Positions 9,370 through 19,891 are shown, counted from the stretch's first letter. The stretch is DNA of 64,000 nucleotides from Hyphomonadaceae bacterium (GCA_009773395.1 WRPI01000001.1:472425-536424); one strand, 5' to 3'. The notes: a model not told the origin generated them from the letters alone. A program made the numbers and translations.

Positions 9370-12300
9370 CTATTCCGCAGGTAAACCCGCTTTCAACCGT
9401 CTTTCATGCTCTGCTCTAATTGCGACCAATCGGTCTTCTTCAGAAACACTCGAAACGCCGCCAAATAGCCGTTTTATCCAATGGTCCAAATCATCAACAA
9501 TTGTGTATACAGCAGGAACAAAAACCAAGCTCAGCGCAGTTGATAAAGCCAACCCGCCAATTACCGCAATTGCCATACCTTGCCTGAATGCACCAGGGCC
9601 AGCGGAGGTTAGGGCGTTGGGTATCATACCCGCAATCATTGCAATTGAAGTCATAATGATGGGGCGTGAGCGTTTGCGAGCCGCGTCAATCAATGCTTCA
9701 TAACGCCCCATTCCATGGGCGATGGATTCAACCGCAAAGTCCACCAGCAAAATTGAGTTTTTGGTAGCAATACCAATCAGCATCAAAAGCCCAATAAAGA
9801 CTGGTATGGATAAAGGTTGCTGCACCAAGAATAACCCTAAAAATGCCCCCGCAGGCGCGAGAACAATAACTGAAACAATGGTAATTGGTTGCAAGAAATC
9901 TTTAAACAAAAGCACAAGAACGCAATAAACCAAAAACACACCCAAAAGAATTGCGCTCAAAAACTGACTTACCATATCACCTAATTCTTCGGCGTCACCA
10001 GATTCCTTAATTATGACGCCGGGGCCTGGGTTCTTGTAAAAATCCAAATTTTTCAATTCGTCAAAAGCCGGGCCAAGTTCATAACCATCGGCAAGACCCG
10101 AAGATACTGACACTACTCTTTGACGATTTTCACGTGAAATCCGCGCTTGCCCGCCGCCGTATGTGACTTCGGCAACAGCATCCAAAGGCACAGTTCCGCC
10201 ACTCATGGTCGGGACGCGCAATGCCCTTATGCTTTCAATATCGGCACGATTTTCACGACCCAAGCGAACCAAAATCGGAATTTGCCGCTCGCCAGCATTA
10301 AACTTCGGCAAGTTCATTTCTACGTCCCCGGAAGTTGCAATTCGGGTTGCGTTCGCGATTTCATACACGCTTACCCCAAGCCTTGCCGCTTCTTCTCGGC
10401 GCGGCACCACATGGATTTCGGGCTTGGTAATATCCGCCGAGGAGCGTAAATCGACAACCCATTTAAGTTTGCGCATTTCTTGAACCATGCGATCTGCGGC
10501 TGCATCAAGGGCTTGCGGGTTATCTGAAACCAAATTGATTGTGACTTGGCCACCGCCCGGTCCGCCACCGCCGCCAAATTGCGCACGGATTCCTGGGATT
10601 TGTGTGATTTGTGAACGCAAAGAGGCTTCATATTGTTTCTTGGTAACGTCACGATCTTTACGGTCAGTCATAGTTATGAAATAGCGCGCACCAGTCAAAT
10701 CACCGCGCAAAGACTGAACCACATGTTTGGTCCCTTGCTCATTGGCAACTATAATCCCGACTTGACGCGCTGTAATATCCGCCTCATGCGGCGTAAGGCC
10801 GGGCGGTAAGTCGATGGAAACTTGCATAAAGCCATCATCAAGCTCTGGCATGAATGTTTTGGGCGTAAATACTGCTGCGCCCAACGAAACAACCATAACA
10901 ACCATACCGATGCCAAAAGTTTTCCAGCGGTTTAGCAAAGCCCAATTGAGAACGCCTTCATACCAAATCATGGCTTTGCTTGGCCCTTTTTGTTCCTCAG
11001 TTTTTGGGTTCAAAAGGTATGCCGCCATCAATGGCGTGATTAGCCTAGCCACTAGAAGCGAGAACATCACCGCAATTGCTACGGTTATGCCAAATGATTT
11101 GAAAAACTGGCCGACGATCCCGGTCATAAAACTAACTGGCACAAACACCGCCACGATTGTGAAAGTCGTTGCCACTACCGCAAGGCCAATTTCGTCCGCC
11201 GCTTCTAAAGCAGCTTGAAATGGGGTTTTGCCCATTTGAATGTGGCGTTCAATATTTTCGATTTCAACAATTGCGTCATCAACCAAAATCCCTGCCACCA
11301 AACCTAGCGCAAGCAAGGTCACGCCATTTAGGGTGAAACCCAACAAATCCATGAAGTAAAAAGTCGGAATAGTTGATAGCGGAATTGCGACTGCCGCCAA
11401 AAACGTCGCTCGCCCTTCTTTTCTGGCAATCGCAAATATCGCAATTACCAATGTGAAAAGCGCTAAAATCACCACTTCACTAATATGTTGATGGGTCAAT
11501 TTGCCAATAATATAGCCACCGCCAAAAAGGACAATACCGATAGCTGCCGCAGCTTTGAATATTACGCGCCAACCACCCAAAAATATCGAGACAACTAAAG
11601 TCGCCAATAATGCGCCTTCGAACATCGATAAAAGCGATGAATCATAATCGGACTGCACATAATCGGCAGGCGTATAAGCGGGGTAAATTTCAATGCCGGG
11701 GTTTGCCTTGCTAAAATCAGCAAGTTTTTTTTGCACCAAACGATAAGTGCGCAATGCCGAGGCGGTTTTGGTTGATTGAATTTCAAACATTGTAACTGGC
11801 GCATCATTGAGCCGTGAAACACTGGCCAAATCTGTGCCGCCATCGCGCACATCCGCGATATCGGACAGCTTTATCGCGCGCCCGCCACCAAGAATAATTG
11901 GGGTTTGCGCCAATTCTTCAACGGTTTTGGCTGAGCCAATGGTGCGAATAAGTTGCTGGCCTGAACCGGTTTCCGCCATGCCGCCGGGGATATCGGCGTT
12001 TTGCGCCCGCAATGCCCGCGAAACATCGGATACAGTTGCCCCAAAAGCATTAAGCCGCGCAGGGGAAACTTCAACGCTGATTTGGCGATTGGTTCCGCCA
12101 AAGCGATTAACCCGCCCTACGCCTTTTACACTAAGCAATTGGCGCGAGATTTCGCGGTCAATTAGCCATGATAAATCTTGCGGCGACATGTTTGGCGCCC
12201 TAACCGCATATATACCAAGTGGATCCTGATCATTAAAATCAAAACGCTGGACAATTGGTTCCATAATGCCATCGGGTAATTCTGAACGAACTTGCGCCAC

Positions 12301-12636
12301 CGCCGCCCTTGCATCATCGACTGCTTTTGAAATATCAGTGCCAATTTGCAATTCCACAAATGTTTCAGAATTTCCAGTTCGCGCGGTTGAATTTACTTTC
12401 TTAACGCCTTCAATGCCAGCCAAAGCCCCTTCTATTTTTATGGTAATTTGGTTTTCAATTTCGGCAGGTGCGGCACCCGGTTGTGAAACCACAACCACAA
12501 AAGCCGGAAAGCTAATTTCAGGATTTGAATTAATCGGGAGCTTAAAAAATGCACCCATACCCATAATGGTGAGAATAAAAAACAACACCACTGGTGGAAT
12601 TGGGTTCTTAATCGCCCAAGAAGAAATATTGCGCAT
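9370..12636 (-). CDS. RND efflux pump inner-membrane permease (HAE-1/AcrB-like)
   Basis: 1088 residues. A proton-driven trimeric exporter that passes drugs or toxic compounds through an adaptor to an outer-membrane channel. It shows the N-terminal helix, [20 protein letters not shown], the paired porter loops and the proton-relay aspartates in [17 protein letters not shown] (Asp453, Asp454). The C-terminal helix bundle ([29 protein letters not shown]) is complete. Unusually, about 50 residues (roughly 358-408) with two extra hydrophobic segments interrupt the region between the second and third helices, so about 14 helices are predicted instead of 12. It ends the adaptor-permease operon; the adaptor stop is 10 bases upstream. 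Confidence 0.92.
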   Translation of the reverse strand: MRNISSWAIKNPIPPVVLFFILTIMGMGAFFKLPINSNPEISFPAFVVVVSQPGAAPAEIENQITIKIEGALAGIEGVKKVNSTARTGNSETFVELQIGTDISKAVDDARAAVAQVRSELPDGIMEPIVQRFDFNDQDPLGIYAVRAPNMSPQDLSWLIDREISRQLLSVKGVGRVNRFGGTNRQISVEVSPARLNAFGATVSDVSRALRAQNADIPGGMAETGSGQQLIRTIGSAKTVEELAQTPIILGGGRAIKLSDIADVRDGGTDLASVSRLNDAPVTMFEIQSTKTASALRTYRLVQKKLADFSKANPGIEIYPAYTPADYVQSDYDSSLLSMFEGALLATLVVSIFLGGWRVIFKAAAAIGIVLFGGGYIIGKLTHQHISEVVILALFTLVIAIFAIARKEGRATFLAAVAIPLSTIPTFYFMDLLGFTLNGVTLLALGLVAGILVDDAIVEIENIERHIQMGKTPFQAALEAADEIGLAVVATTFTIVAVFVPVSFMTGIVGQFFKSFGITVAIAVMFSLLVARLITPLMAAYLLNPKTEEQKGPSKAMIWYEGVLNWALLNRWKTFGIGMVVMVVSLGAAVFTPKTFMPELDDGFMQVSIDLPPGLTPHEADITARQVGIIVANEQGTKHVVQSLRGDLTGARYFITMTDRKDRDVTKKQYEASLRSQITQIPGIRAQFGGGGGPGGGQVTINLVSDNPQALDAAADRMVQEMRKLKWVVDLRSSADITKPEIHVVPRREEAARLGVSVYEIANATRIATSGDVEMNLPKFNAGERQIPILVRLGRENRADIESIRALRVPTMSGGTVPLDAVAEVTYGGGQARISRENRQRVVSVSSGLADGYELGPAFDELKNLDFYKNPGPGVIIKESGDAEELGDMVSQFLSAILLGVFLVYCVLVLLFKDFLQPITIVSVIVLAPAGAFLGLFLVQQPLSIPVFIGLLMLIGIATKNSILLVDFAVESIAHGMGRYEALIDAARKRSRPIIMTSIAMIAGMIPNALTSAGPGAFRQGMAIAVIGGLALSTALSLVFVPAVYTIVDDLDHWIKRLFGGVSSVSEEDRLVAIRAEHERRLKAGLPAE

Positions 12637-12645
12637 TTCGCCCTC

Positions 12646-14049
12646 TTATTTCTTATTTTGTGGCGCAGCCACTGTTGGTGTTGGCCGTGCAGCAGGAACA
12701 GCCCCGCGAACCGGAGTTCTTGTTGGCGCAATTTTTTCGTTTTCAGCAAGGAAAGATGCGCCCGCCGTCACAATCCATGAACCGACAGCTGGGCCAGTTA
12801 ATAATTCCACCATATCGCCGTTACGACTACCGATGGTAATTTTTTGCTTAGTAACACTATTATCGGGGCGCATTACGAACACCGAAGCACCGTCTTTATC
12901 ATACAGAATGCCAGCGGCAGGTAGCGCGCTTACTCGTCTTGTGCTGCCATTGGCGACACCATTCAAAAAGACGCCAGAACCAATTGCAGATGAAGGTTCA
13001 AGCGTGAATCTTGCGATGCCTGTATGTTTTTGCGGGTCAATTTGCGCTGGTAATCGCCGTAGATTGCCACCGACATAAGAACCATCGGGTGCGCGAAATT
13101 GGGCGCGCATTCCGATGCTAAGGCGCGAAATATCGGCTTCCGAGGTTTCGGCGGCAACCTCGAGCGCGCCATTTGAAGTTATTGTGAACATTGGCATACC
13201 AGTTGCGCCAGCAATTTCGCCAACCGAAACATTGCGGGCAGTAACAAGGCCACCGACAGGGGATGTAATTAAGCCGCCATTTTGCCGCGAATTTGATTGC
13301 GCTTGTTGCGCAATTGCTACCCGCAAATCTGCCTGCGCCGCAGCTAATCTTGCTTGTGCTGCTGAAAGCCCTTGCCGCCTTGATTGCATAATGGCGTTCA
13401 TGTCGCCGCGTGCCGAATTAAGCCGTGCTTGGGCGGATTCCATTTGGTGTCTGCGCCGTTCAATTTCTTCGCGTGACAATGCACCAACATCATTGGTCGC
13501 CAATGCGCGTTCATATTGCGAGCGTGCCTCGGCGGCTGCAATTTCGGCGGCATCAATTGAAAGCGCGGATTCGCGTGGCCCACTGCTGCTGCGGTTAAGC
13601 ACTTCACGGGCGCTAGTTACAGAAACTTGGGCTTCTGCAAGTGAAGTTTGGGCGCGGCGAACTTGGGCCGCCAATAATTCACTATCGGCGCCGATTTGCC
13701 TGCCATCAAGACGCGCCAAAGCCTGCCCCGCCCTAACATAATCGCCGGCATCAACCAATAATTGAACTACCCGTGCGCCAGATGAAGTTGGAAAAATTCT
13801 CGCTTCTTGAATTGCCTGCACTCGGCCCGCAACAATGATTGTTGGGGTAAAGTCGGTTTGCACGATTTGCGCAATTGACACCGCCTGCGGCGAACGCCCA
13901 GGGCCTTTTTTCTTATTTGATTCCTTTTTTTCAACTGATTCTTTTTTTGCTTTTTCGGTACCAGTTTTTGAACAAGCATTAAAAGAAAAAACCGAAACTA
14001 GCGCCAAAAGTGAAACCGCTATTTTGAACTTATTGTTATTTTTTCTCAT
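12646..14049 (-). CDS. RND efflux periplasmic adaptor lipoprotein (membrane fusion protein)
   Basis: 467 residues. A lipoprotein signal peptide ends at FNAC (Cys26), followed by a lysine/glutamate-rich linker. The adaptor core follows: VAGRVQAIQEARIFPTSSG (barrel/lipoyl half), DAGDYVRAGQALARLDG, then a long alanine-rich coiled-coil hairpin with many Q and R residues (about 120-255). The second lipoyl half is SPVGGLVTARNVSVGEI, then the beta-barrel. It links the permease to the outer-membrane channel. It sits between the tetR and permease genes, 9 bases from each, so the three form one operon read leftward. Confidence 0.92.
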   Translation of the reverse strand: MRKNNNKFKIAVSLLALVSVFSFNACSKTGTEKAKKESVEKKESNKKKGPGRSPQAVSIAQIVQTDFTPTIIVAGRVQAIQEARIFPTSSGARVVQLLVDAGDYVRAGQALARLDGRQIGADSELLAAQVRRAQTSLAEAQVSVTSAREVLNRSSSGPRESALSIDAAEIAAAEARSQYERALATNDVGALSREEIERRRHQMESAQARLNSARGDMNAIMQSRRQGLSAAQARLAAAQADLRVAIAQQAQSNSRQNGGLITSPVGGLVTARNVSVGEIAGATGMPMFTITSNGALEVAAETSEADISRLSIGMRAQFRAPDGSYVGGNLRRLPAQIDPQKHTGIARFTLEPSSAIGSGVFLNGVANGSTRRVSALPAAGILYDKDGASVFVMRPDNSVTKQKITIGSRNGDMVELLTGPAVGSWIVTAGASFLAENEKIAPTRTPVRGAVPAARPTPTVAAPQNKK

Positions 14050-14058
14050 GGGAATCTC

Positions 14059-14700
14059 TCAGGCTCGGTTCTTTATTTGGGATTGGGTTTGGCTTTTAGG
14101 GCTTAAATAACGCTGGCAAAAATTTTTCAACCATCGGCTTGCTTCAATATTGCTAACATCGCCGCAAAACGCCATGCGCAGCACCATACCGTCAACAGAG
14201 GCCATAATCATGGTCGCTGCTTCGGCAATATTAAGGCTCTCATCAATATGCCGCAATTTTTGGCCGCATTCCAAAATCGCGCAAAAATGACTATGTAAAT
14301 CCATATAAGCGCGCGAACAGCTTTCGGCGAAAATCGGGTTGCGCATGGCTTCTGAAATCAGCTCCGCTGCCATTGCGCCTTGTTCTTTGGTGCAATAATT
14401 TGTCACAACGTCGTCAAGCAATTTATCCATAGTTTGAAAAAAATCTGCGCCGTTTTGAATTTCGCTAAGCGCCGATTTGAATGATTGCATGGCACGGAAT
14501 TGATCGTCTTCAGCCATAGCCGCAATAATTGATTCTTTGGAATCGAAATAGCGATAAAGCGCGCCCGGGCTAATGCTGGCTTTGGCGCAAATCTCGGCCA
14601 TGGTGGTTGAGTGAAAACCACGCTGCTCGAAACATATTTTTGCTGCTTCGACTATTTCCCTTTTTCTAATTTCGACCTTTTGAGGGTTGACTGTGCGCAC
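14059..14700 (-). CDS. TetR family regulator of the efflux operon
   Basis: 213 residues. The N-terminal helix-turn-helix is clear: REIVEAAKICFEQRGFHSTTM, then EICAKASISPGALYRYFDSKESI, the classic TetR recognition helix ending in YRYF-SKE. The C-terminal ligand domain is divergent, as usual. It is the first gene of the efflux operon and divergent from the outer-membrane channel gene, so it probably represses both. The start is GTG with AGGGG six bases upstream. A 14-base palindrome 18 bases upstream of the start is the likely operator. Confidence 0.9.
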   Translation of the reverse strand: MRTVNPQKVEIRKREIVEAAKICFEQRGFHSTTMAEICAKASISPGALYRYFDSKESIIAAMAEDDQFRAMQSFKSALSEIQNGADFFQTMDKLLDDVVTNYCTKEQGAMAAELISEAMRNPIFAESCSRAYMDLHSHFCAILECGQKLRHIDESLNIAEAATMIMASVDGMVLRMAFCGDVSNIEASRWLKNFCQRYLSPKSQTQSQIKNRA

Positions 14701-14718
14701 GATTGCCCCTATTCATAA

Positions 14719-14732
14719 AACGAACATTCGTT
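14719..14732. promoter_or_regulatory. probable TetR operator between tetR and the outer-membrane channel gene
   Basis: AACGAACATTCGTT is two perfect 6-bp inverted arms around CA. It sits 18 bases upstream of the tetR start, where TetR repressors commonly bind. The inferred role is autorepression of the efflux operon; the divergent channel gene starts 150 bases away. Confidence 0.6.
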
Positions 14733-14882
14733 CTCTTTATTGTTATCTGTGATTTGGGTCAAGGGTTTTTTGGTTGTTTTTGCATTGGTATTTAAGCGAA
14801 AATTGCCATTACAAGCCTGACAAATCCATATAAGAGGCATGAAGTGATTGTGTGGCGCTTAATTTAATAGGACCTTGGAAAT

Positions 14883-16358
14883 ATGCACGGCAGAACTTTT
14901 GGCATATCTAATAATAAAAATACGTCGATTTTTGCGATATTGGTTTTCGCGGGCGCACTAAGTTCTTGCACGCATGTGCCGAAGAAAGACGGTTTTCTGC
15001 CAATTGGTATGCGCGCAGTAAACGCGCCCACTATTGCTATTGAAGATTTTCGTGACGTGCCGCCTGCGCCTTCTGAGCAAAGTGCGCAGTGGTGGCAAAA
15101 ATTCGCCGATGCCACTTTGACCCAATTGGTGCGTGATGCGCAAAGCGAGAATATTGACTTGCAAATCGCTCATTCGAGGCTGCGTGAAGCACGCGCCCAG
15201 GGCCTTGCAACAATTGCTGGCTATGCGCCGCGCCTTGATATTGGTGGCAGTGTTTCGCAAACCAAGCGCACAGCGGGGGAGGGGCTAGAGAACATATATG
15301 GCCAGCCAGTAAATTCGCAAAGCACCGCTAACAGTTTCGCTCGCGCAAGTTGGGAAGTGCCGCTTTTTGGCCGCCTCGGAGCATCTGTTGCTGGCGCAAG
15401 GGCCAATGTCGAACTTGGTGAAATCGGTATAGAAGCCGCTAAAATTGCAATGATCTCAGACATTGCCGCCGCCTATATTGATTTACGCGCCGCCCAGACG
15501 CGCCAAATTTATTTGCAAGAAGATTTGGCCCGAGCCGAAGTCTTGTCGCGCATAGCGCAAGAAAGATTGCGCGTCGGTCTAATATCCCGCAGCGATGCTT
15601 CTTATGCTGCCACCCAAGAATCTGGAACCCGTATTGCGCTTGCTGACGCAATTTTACGCGCGCGTGGCAGTCTTGATAGGTTGGCAATTTTGCGCGGCGT
15701 GACGCCCGGAAGTTTGGATGCACAATTGGCGCTATCGGCTGCGGATTATGCGTTTCCTGCAAATGCGCCGCAAATTGAGGCAATTCCCGCCAATTTCGTC
15801 AGGCGCAGGCTTGATGTCAAACAAGCCGAAAGAAATGCTATTTTGGCCTCGGCCAATGTCGGAATAAACCGTGCACAATTATACCCAAGTCTGTCAATAA
15901 GTGGCACCATTTCACTGGTCGCGGCACTTGCGGGCGCGCCAATCGGTTCAGCAATAGGGCGCTCGGTAGTGTCGCCGTCGGTGAGCTTGCCACTTTTTGA
16001 TTTTGGTCAAAATTGGGCGGCAGTAAGGGTTGCCAACTCGCGTTTTGACGTTGCGATGTTAAATTACAAGGCCGCAGTTTTAGGCGCAATTGCCGAAGGT
16101 CAATCGGCGCTAAGCGCTTATGATCAAGGGCTTAACCGCGCCAATGCCGCCAAAACCTCGGAAGATGCCGCCAAAACTCGGGTAATTGCGGCGCGCGAAG
16201 CGTTTCGGGTTGGGCTTATTTCAATGAAAGACAATATTGAGGCCGAAAGCGATTACGCCAACGCCCGTCAATCACGCCTTGCCGCACAAGCACAATTATC
16301 CGACAGCGCCATTGGCCTCTATCGCACGTTTGCTGGTAGCCCAGAGATTATTGAATAG
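14883..16358 (+). CDS. outer-membrane efflux lipoprotein (NodT/OprM-like)
   Basis: 491 residues. The signal peptide ends in a lipobox (ALSSC, Cys29). Two repeated outer-membrane-factor halves follow: WWQKFADATLTQLVRDAQ, NIDLQIAHSRLREARAQ, ASWEVPLFGRLGASVAGARA and, in the second half, LSISGTISL, LPLFDFGQNWAAVRVANSR and AREAFRVGLIS. It forms the trimeric exit duct for the RND permease and adaptor encoded divergently on the other side of tetR. A GGACCTTGGAAAT precedes the ATG. With the three minus-strand genes this completes one tripartite efflux locus. Confidence 0.92.
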   Translation: MHGRTFGISNNKNTSIFAILVFAGALSSCTHVPKKDGFLPIGMRAVNAPTIAIEDFRDVPPAPSEQSAQWWQKFADATLTQLVRDAQSENIDLQIAHSRLREARAQGLATIAGYAPRLDIGGSVSQTKRTAGEGLENIYGQPVNSQSTANSFARASWEVPLFGRLGASVAGARANVELGEIGIEAAKIAMISDIAAAYIDLRAAQTRQIYLQEDLARAEVLSRIAQERLRVGLISRSDASYAATQESGTRIALADAILRARGSLDRLAILRGVTPGSLDAQLALSAADYAFPANAPQIEAIPANFVRRRLDVKQAERNAILASANVGINRAQLYPSLSISGTISLVAALAGAPIGSAIGRSVVSPSVSLPLFDFGQNWAAVRVANSRFDVAMLNYKAAVLGAIAEGQSALSAYDQGLNRANAAKTSEDAAKTRVIAAREAFRVGLISMKDNIEAESDYANARQSRLAAQAQLSDSAIGLYRTFAGSPEIIE

Positions 16359-16519
16359 AAAACCAACGAGACATCTGGACAAATTGCACATTATATGGTG
16401 CAGTGCGTAGAGAATTATGCGCGCGGCACTGGGTCATCAAGAAAGCGCCAACGGGAGTGTGGAACAGTTGGGTGGAATTAATCACCTTCAATCCAAAAAT
16501 AAAACTTTTGGTTTGCGAA

Positions 16520-16735
16520 AGGAAAGTCAAGTGGCTTTGGAATGGTTTATGGAAAACCATGCTTTTCCAAAACCATTCAACGAGTTTGTGTGCGCCCTAG
16601 GTTTTTGTCAAGCCCCTTGCCTTCGGGCGCAAAGCGCGGGCTTGACAAAAACCTAGGGCGCGAAAGGACAATAACCGAATGGGCTTAAGGCAAACCTGTC
16701 CTTAAGACCATTCCAAAGCAACTACTTCAAGGCAA
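16520..16735 (+). repeat. three-hairpin dispersed element, copy C
   Basis: In the 539-base gap 16359-16897. Hairpins at 16541-16577, 16592-16661 (central stem, arms GCGCCCTAGGTTTTTGTCAA and its complement) and 16678-16712. The outer flanks AAGTGGCTTTGGAATGG (16529-16545) and CCATTCCAAAGCAACT (16708-16723) are themselves inverted repeats, so the whole unit has terminal inverted repeats. Homology with the flank of copy A continues to about 16780. Upstream of the element (16359-16520) I see no gene or clear signal; downstream (16800-16860) there is a short TTAAG...CTTAA hairpin. Confidence 0.87.
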
Positions 16736-16897
16736 TGAAAACTGATTGCTATTACGCCGCATTAGCATGACGGTTTGTAGGAAGCGCAAAAACGAAAACC
16801 TCAAAACAGAACATAATCCACTTTAAGCGATTCCACTTAAACGACCTCTGCGCTAATGAAATAGAAATTGCTAAGAAAAGAAAGCGAGAACTCGAAA

Positions 16898-17182
16898 ATG
16901 GCTAAGAACAAACACAAAGGATCATCGTTGGATTCATTCCTTGAAGAAGAAGGCGTTTTGGGAAACTTTCAAGCAATTGCTATTAAAGAAGTTGTTGCCT
17001 GGCAATTGTCACAAGCGATGAAAGAGAAAAATATTAGCAAAAGCGCGCTTGCTGCCTTAATGAAAACCAGCCGCACGCAAATAGACCGTGTTCTTGACCC
17101 AACAAACGGCAACGTGACACTCGAAACTTTGCTAAGAGCAGCAGCCGTTTTGGGACGCAGCGTCCAATTGCAATTGGTTTAA
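16898..17182 (+). CDS. XRE-family helix-turn-helix regulator (HigA/antitoxin-like), no toxin partner
   Basis: 94 residues from the ATG at 16898 (MAKNKHKGSSLDSF); an upstream ATG at 16868 would add ten residues. The form is that of a widespread family of small HTH proteins: SSLDSFLEEEGVLGNFQAIA, VVAWQLSQAMKEKNISKSAL, then the helix-turn-helix ALMKTSRTQIDRVLDPTNG and VTLETLLRAAAVLG. Relatives are often antitoxins of RelE/HigB-type toxins, but no toxin frame lies in the 540 bases upstream, and zapE is convergent downstream. It is either a solitary regulator or what is left of a toxin-antitoxin pair. Confidence 0.8.
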   Translation: MAKNKHKGSSLDSFLEEEGVLGNFQAIAIKEVVAWQLSQAMKEKNISKSALAALMKTSRTQIDRVLDPTNGNVTLETLLRAAAVLGRSVQLQLV

Positions 17183-17185
17183 GTT

Positions 17186-18331
17186 CTAAACTTGCTCCAG
17201 TACCAAATATTCATGGGATCGCATTTCATAGAGCCGTGAGGCGGTACGCTCAAACTCGGTGCTTTGCGTGCCACTGATATAGGTTTCTTCGGGGGGCGCG
17301 GCCAATGTGATTATCAATTTGGTTTTGGCTTCATAAAGTGCGTCAATTAAATTGCGAAATCTCGCGGCTTCATTGAATTGTGCTGTCGATAATTGCGGCA
17401 CATTTTCGATTATTATTGTGTTGAAAGTCTTGGCCAATAGCAAATAGTCGCGGGTGCCAAGAGCCGCTTGGGTATTTGATTGATTGCCGCAAAGTTCAAG
17501 AAAATCAAAACGAGCGCACCCTGCGGCGGCGCATTTGATTGTCCAATCACGGCCATCAATATTAAGTTTTTTTTCAAGCCCTTTTGCACCAAAAGTTAGC
17601 CTATCCCATGCCCTGTCGGCAAAAATTTGGGCATTTTCACCCACGCCGATAAAATATGTTGGCTCACTTTCTAGACGGCTTAGGCGATAATCGCGCTTTG
17701 AATCGAGACTTATTATGTCTAATTCGTTCTCAATTCGCGCAAAAAATGGAAGCAAGAGCTCGCGGTTTATGCCGTCTTTATAATGCTCGCGCGGCGCTCG
17801 GTTTGAGGTTGCAACAATCACGCATTTGCGTTCAAACAAGGCTTCAAACAAGCGCCCCAGAATCATCGCATCAGCAATGTCAGTTATTTGGAATTCATCA
17901 AAGCACAAAAGTGTCGCTTTGTCGGCAATTAACTTGGCAACTGGCCTTATTGGGTCATCACCCGCGCCGCGCACATAATGCGGCATATTGCGCCTTTGGG
18001 ATTCGGAAAGTTTGCGCCAATTGTTTATTTCATCATGCGCCCACGCCATAAATTCCTGAAAATGGATGCGCATTTTTTTTGGGATAGTTGCCGCATCAAA
18101 AAACAAATCCATAAGCATGGATTTGCCACGCCCAACTTTGCCGTAAATATAAAGCCCTTTTGGCGTGGGTTCAGGGCGGCCAAATAAGAACAAAGCATTA
18201 TCTGGCCTCCAGCCAATAAGCCGCTGGTTTAATATGGCCAATTGCTCAATTGCTTCGGCTTGCTCTGGGTCAAATTCAATCAAGCCAGCTTCGGCTTTTT
18301 GCCGATATGCGCTAAGTAAATCGCCCATCAT
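17186..18331 (-). CDS. zapE: AFG1/ZapE-type cell division ATPase
   Basis: About 381 residues from the ATG at 18331, which overlaps the mmsA stop (ATGA); the frame extends further upstream, but that part lies inside mmsA. Walker A GKVGRGKSMLMDLFFD, Walker B LLCFDEFQITDIADAMILG and the sensor segment IVATSNRAPREHYKDGINRE are all present, as in AFG1/ZapE ATPases. In E. coli ZapE associates with the Z-ring under stress and low oxygen; mitochondrial homologues help turn over respiratory subunits. Translational coupling to mmsA is implied by the overlap. It converges on the XRE gene with 3 bases between stops. Confidence 0.92.
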   Translation of the reverse strand: MMGDLLSAYRQKAEAGLIEFDPEQAEAIEQLAILNQRLIGWRPDNALFLFGRPEPTPKGLYIYGKVGRGKSMLMDLFFDAATIPKKMRIHFQEFMAWAHDEINNWRKLSESQRRNMPHYVRGAGDDPIRPVAKLIADKATLLCFDEFQITDIADAMILGRLFEALFERKCVIVATSNRAPREHYKDGINRELLLPFFARIENELDIISLDSKRDYRLSRLESEPTYFIGVGENAQIFADRAWDRLTFGAKGLEKKLNIDGRDWTIKCAAAGCARFDFLELCGNQSNTQAALGTRDYLLLAKTFNTIIIENVPQLSTAQFNEAARFRNLIDALYEAKTKLIITLAAPPEETYISGTQSTEFERTASRLYEMRSHEYLVLEQV

Positions 18332-19821
18332 TTCATTTGCGGTATAACAAATTCGGAACCCAACAACTCCTCGGGCCACCTTGCGGTCACGGTTTTGGTT
18401 TTGGTATAGAATCTCACGCCTTCGGGCCCATGTTGGTTGATGTCGCCAAAAGCCGAGCGTTTCCAACCACCAAAACTATGATAGGCCAAGGGGACTGGTA
18501 TTGGCACATTTATTCCAACCATGCCAACATCAACACGGCTCGCAAATTCGCGTGCCAACCCGCCAGATTTAGTGTAAATCGCAACGCCATTGCCATATTG
18601 GTGGCTTGAAGGCATTGCCAAAGCCTGTTCAAAATTTTCGCTACGCGCAATTTGCAAAACTGGCCCAAATATTTCTTGTTTATAGCTCTCCATATCGCTG
18701 GTAACTTTGTCAAACAGCGAACCACCAAGAAAATAACCATTTTCATAGCCTTGTAATTTGGTATTGCGGCCATCAACAATAAGCTCGGCACCTTCGGCAA
18801 TGCCTTTTTCAATCCAATTTAGCACGCTTTGGCGATGTTCGGCGGTTATTAATGGGCCGTAATCGGTTGAAGCATCGCTCGGAACACCAATTTTAAGGCT
18901 TTCAACTTTCGGTCTAAGCCTATCAATCAAGCCTTCGGCAGTTTGTTCGCCTACCGGCACGGCAACACTTATTGCCATGCAACGCTCGCCTGCCGAACCA
19001 TAACCCGCACCAATTAAATCATTTGCAACTTGGTCAAGGTCTGCGTCTGGCAATATTATGGCGTGGTTTTTGGCGCCGCCCATCGCTTGAACCCTTTTCC
19101 CATAAGTGGCGGCTTTGGCATAAATATATTCGGCAATCGCAGATGAGCCAACAAAACTAATTGCCTTTATGTCAGGGTGTTCCAAAATGCCGTCAACCGC
19201 GATTCTGTCGCCATTCACAACGTTAAAAACCCCGTCAGCTAGCCCCGCCTCTTGCAATAATTCGGCCAATTTCAAAGGCACGGACGGGCATTTTTCGGAG
19301 GGTTTAAGAATGAATGCATTGCCGCAAGCTATTGCAACAGCCGACATCCACAAAGGTATCATCGCGGGAAAATTAAAAGGCGTAATGCCCGCGACCACGC
19401 CCAACGGCTGGCGCATCGAATACATGTCGATTTTCGGCCCCGCGCCTTGGCTAAATTCGCCTTTTATTAAATGCGGGATGCCGCAGGCAAATTCGACAAC
19501 CTCAAGTCCACGGCCAATATCGCCTTTTGCGTCTGCATGGGTTTTGCCATGCTCAGATGATAAAAGCGCCGCCAATGCGTCTAAATCGCGCTCAATAAGT
19601 GCCTTGAAATTGAACATCACGCGCGCGCGGCGCTGCGGGTTGGTTGCAGCCCAATCGATTTGAGCCTTTTTAGCCGAAGCTACGGCAAGGCCAAGCTCAT
19701 CAATTGTTGCTAAGCTAAGTTTGGCTTGAATTTGACCGATTACGGGGTCAAACACATCGTGAAATCGCCCCGAATTGCCAGAAACTATTTTGCCACCAAT
19801 AAAATGCCCAATTTGTTGCAT
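18328..19821 (-). CDS. mmsA: CoA-acylating methylmalonate-semialdehyde dehydrogenase
   Basis: 497 residues from the ATG at 19821 (MQQIGHFIGGK), chosen because AAAAAAAGGGCAAGTG precedes it; an ATG at 19848 is possible. Oxidises methylmalonate semialdehyde (valine, thymine, inositol breakdown) to propionyl-CoA. It has the ALDH fold with TPFNFPAMIPLWM, VQAMGGAKNHAIILPDAD and the catalytic cysteine in AGERCMAISVAVPVGEQT. The EIFGPVLQI and SFGGWKRSAFGDINQHGPEG segments at the C-terminus are typical of MmsA. No other valine catabolism genes adjoin it. Its 5' end faces an acyltransferase gene. Confidence 0.94.
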   Translation of the reverse strand: MQQIGHFIGGKIVSGNSGRFHDVFDPVIGQIQAKLSLATIDELGLAVASAKKAQIDWAATNPQRRARVMFNFKALIERDLDALAALLSSEHGKTHADAKGDIGRGLEVVEFACGIPHLIKGEFSQGAGPKIDMYSMRQPLGVVAGITPFNFPAMIPLWMSAVAIACGNAFILKPSEKCPSVPLKLAELLQEAGLADGVFNVVNGDRIAVDGILEHPDIKAISFVGSSAIAEYIYAKAATYGKRVQAMGGAKNHAIILPDADLDQVANDLIGAGYGSAGERCMAISVAVPVGEQTAEGLIDRLRPKVESLKIGVPSDASTDYGPLITAEHRQSVLNWIEKGIAEGAELIVDGRNTKLQGYENGYFLGGSLFDKVTSDMESYKQEIFGPVLQIARSENFEQALAMPSSHQYGNGVAIYTKSGGLAREFASRVDVGMVGINVPIPVPLAYHSFGGWKRSAFGDINQHGPEGVRFYTKTKTVTARWPEELLGSEFVIPQMK

Positions 19822-19891
19822 CACTTGCCCTTTTTTTGTGAATGACATAACCTTTTCACCGAGCTATGTTTGTAGCATAGGGAAAACTGAT

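Noticed and set aside
12266..13078. 270-residue plus-strand frame
   Set aside because: It is antisense to the RND permease start and the adaptor, both of which match their families over the entire length.
13115..13741. 208-residue plus-strand frame, Ala/Ser/Cys rich
   Set aside because: Shadow of the alanine-rich coiled coil of the adaptor; no domain or ribosome site.
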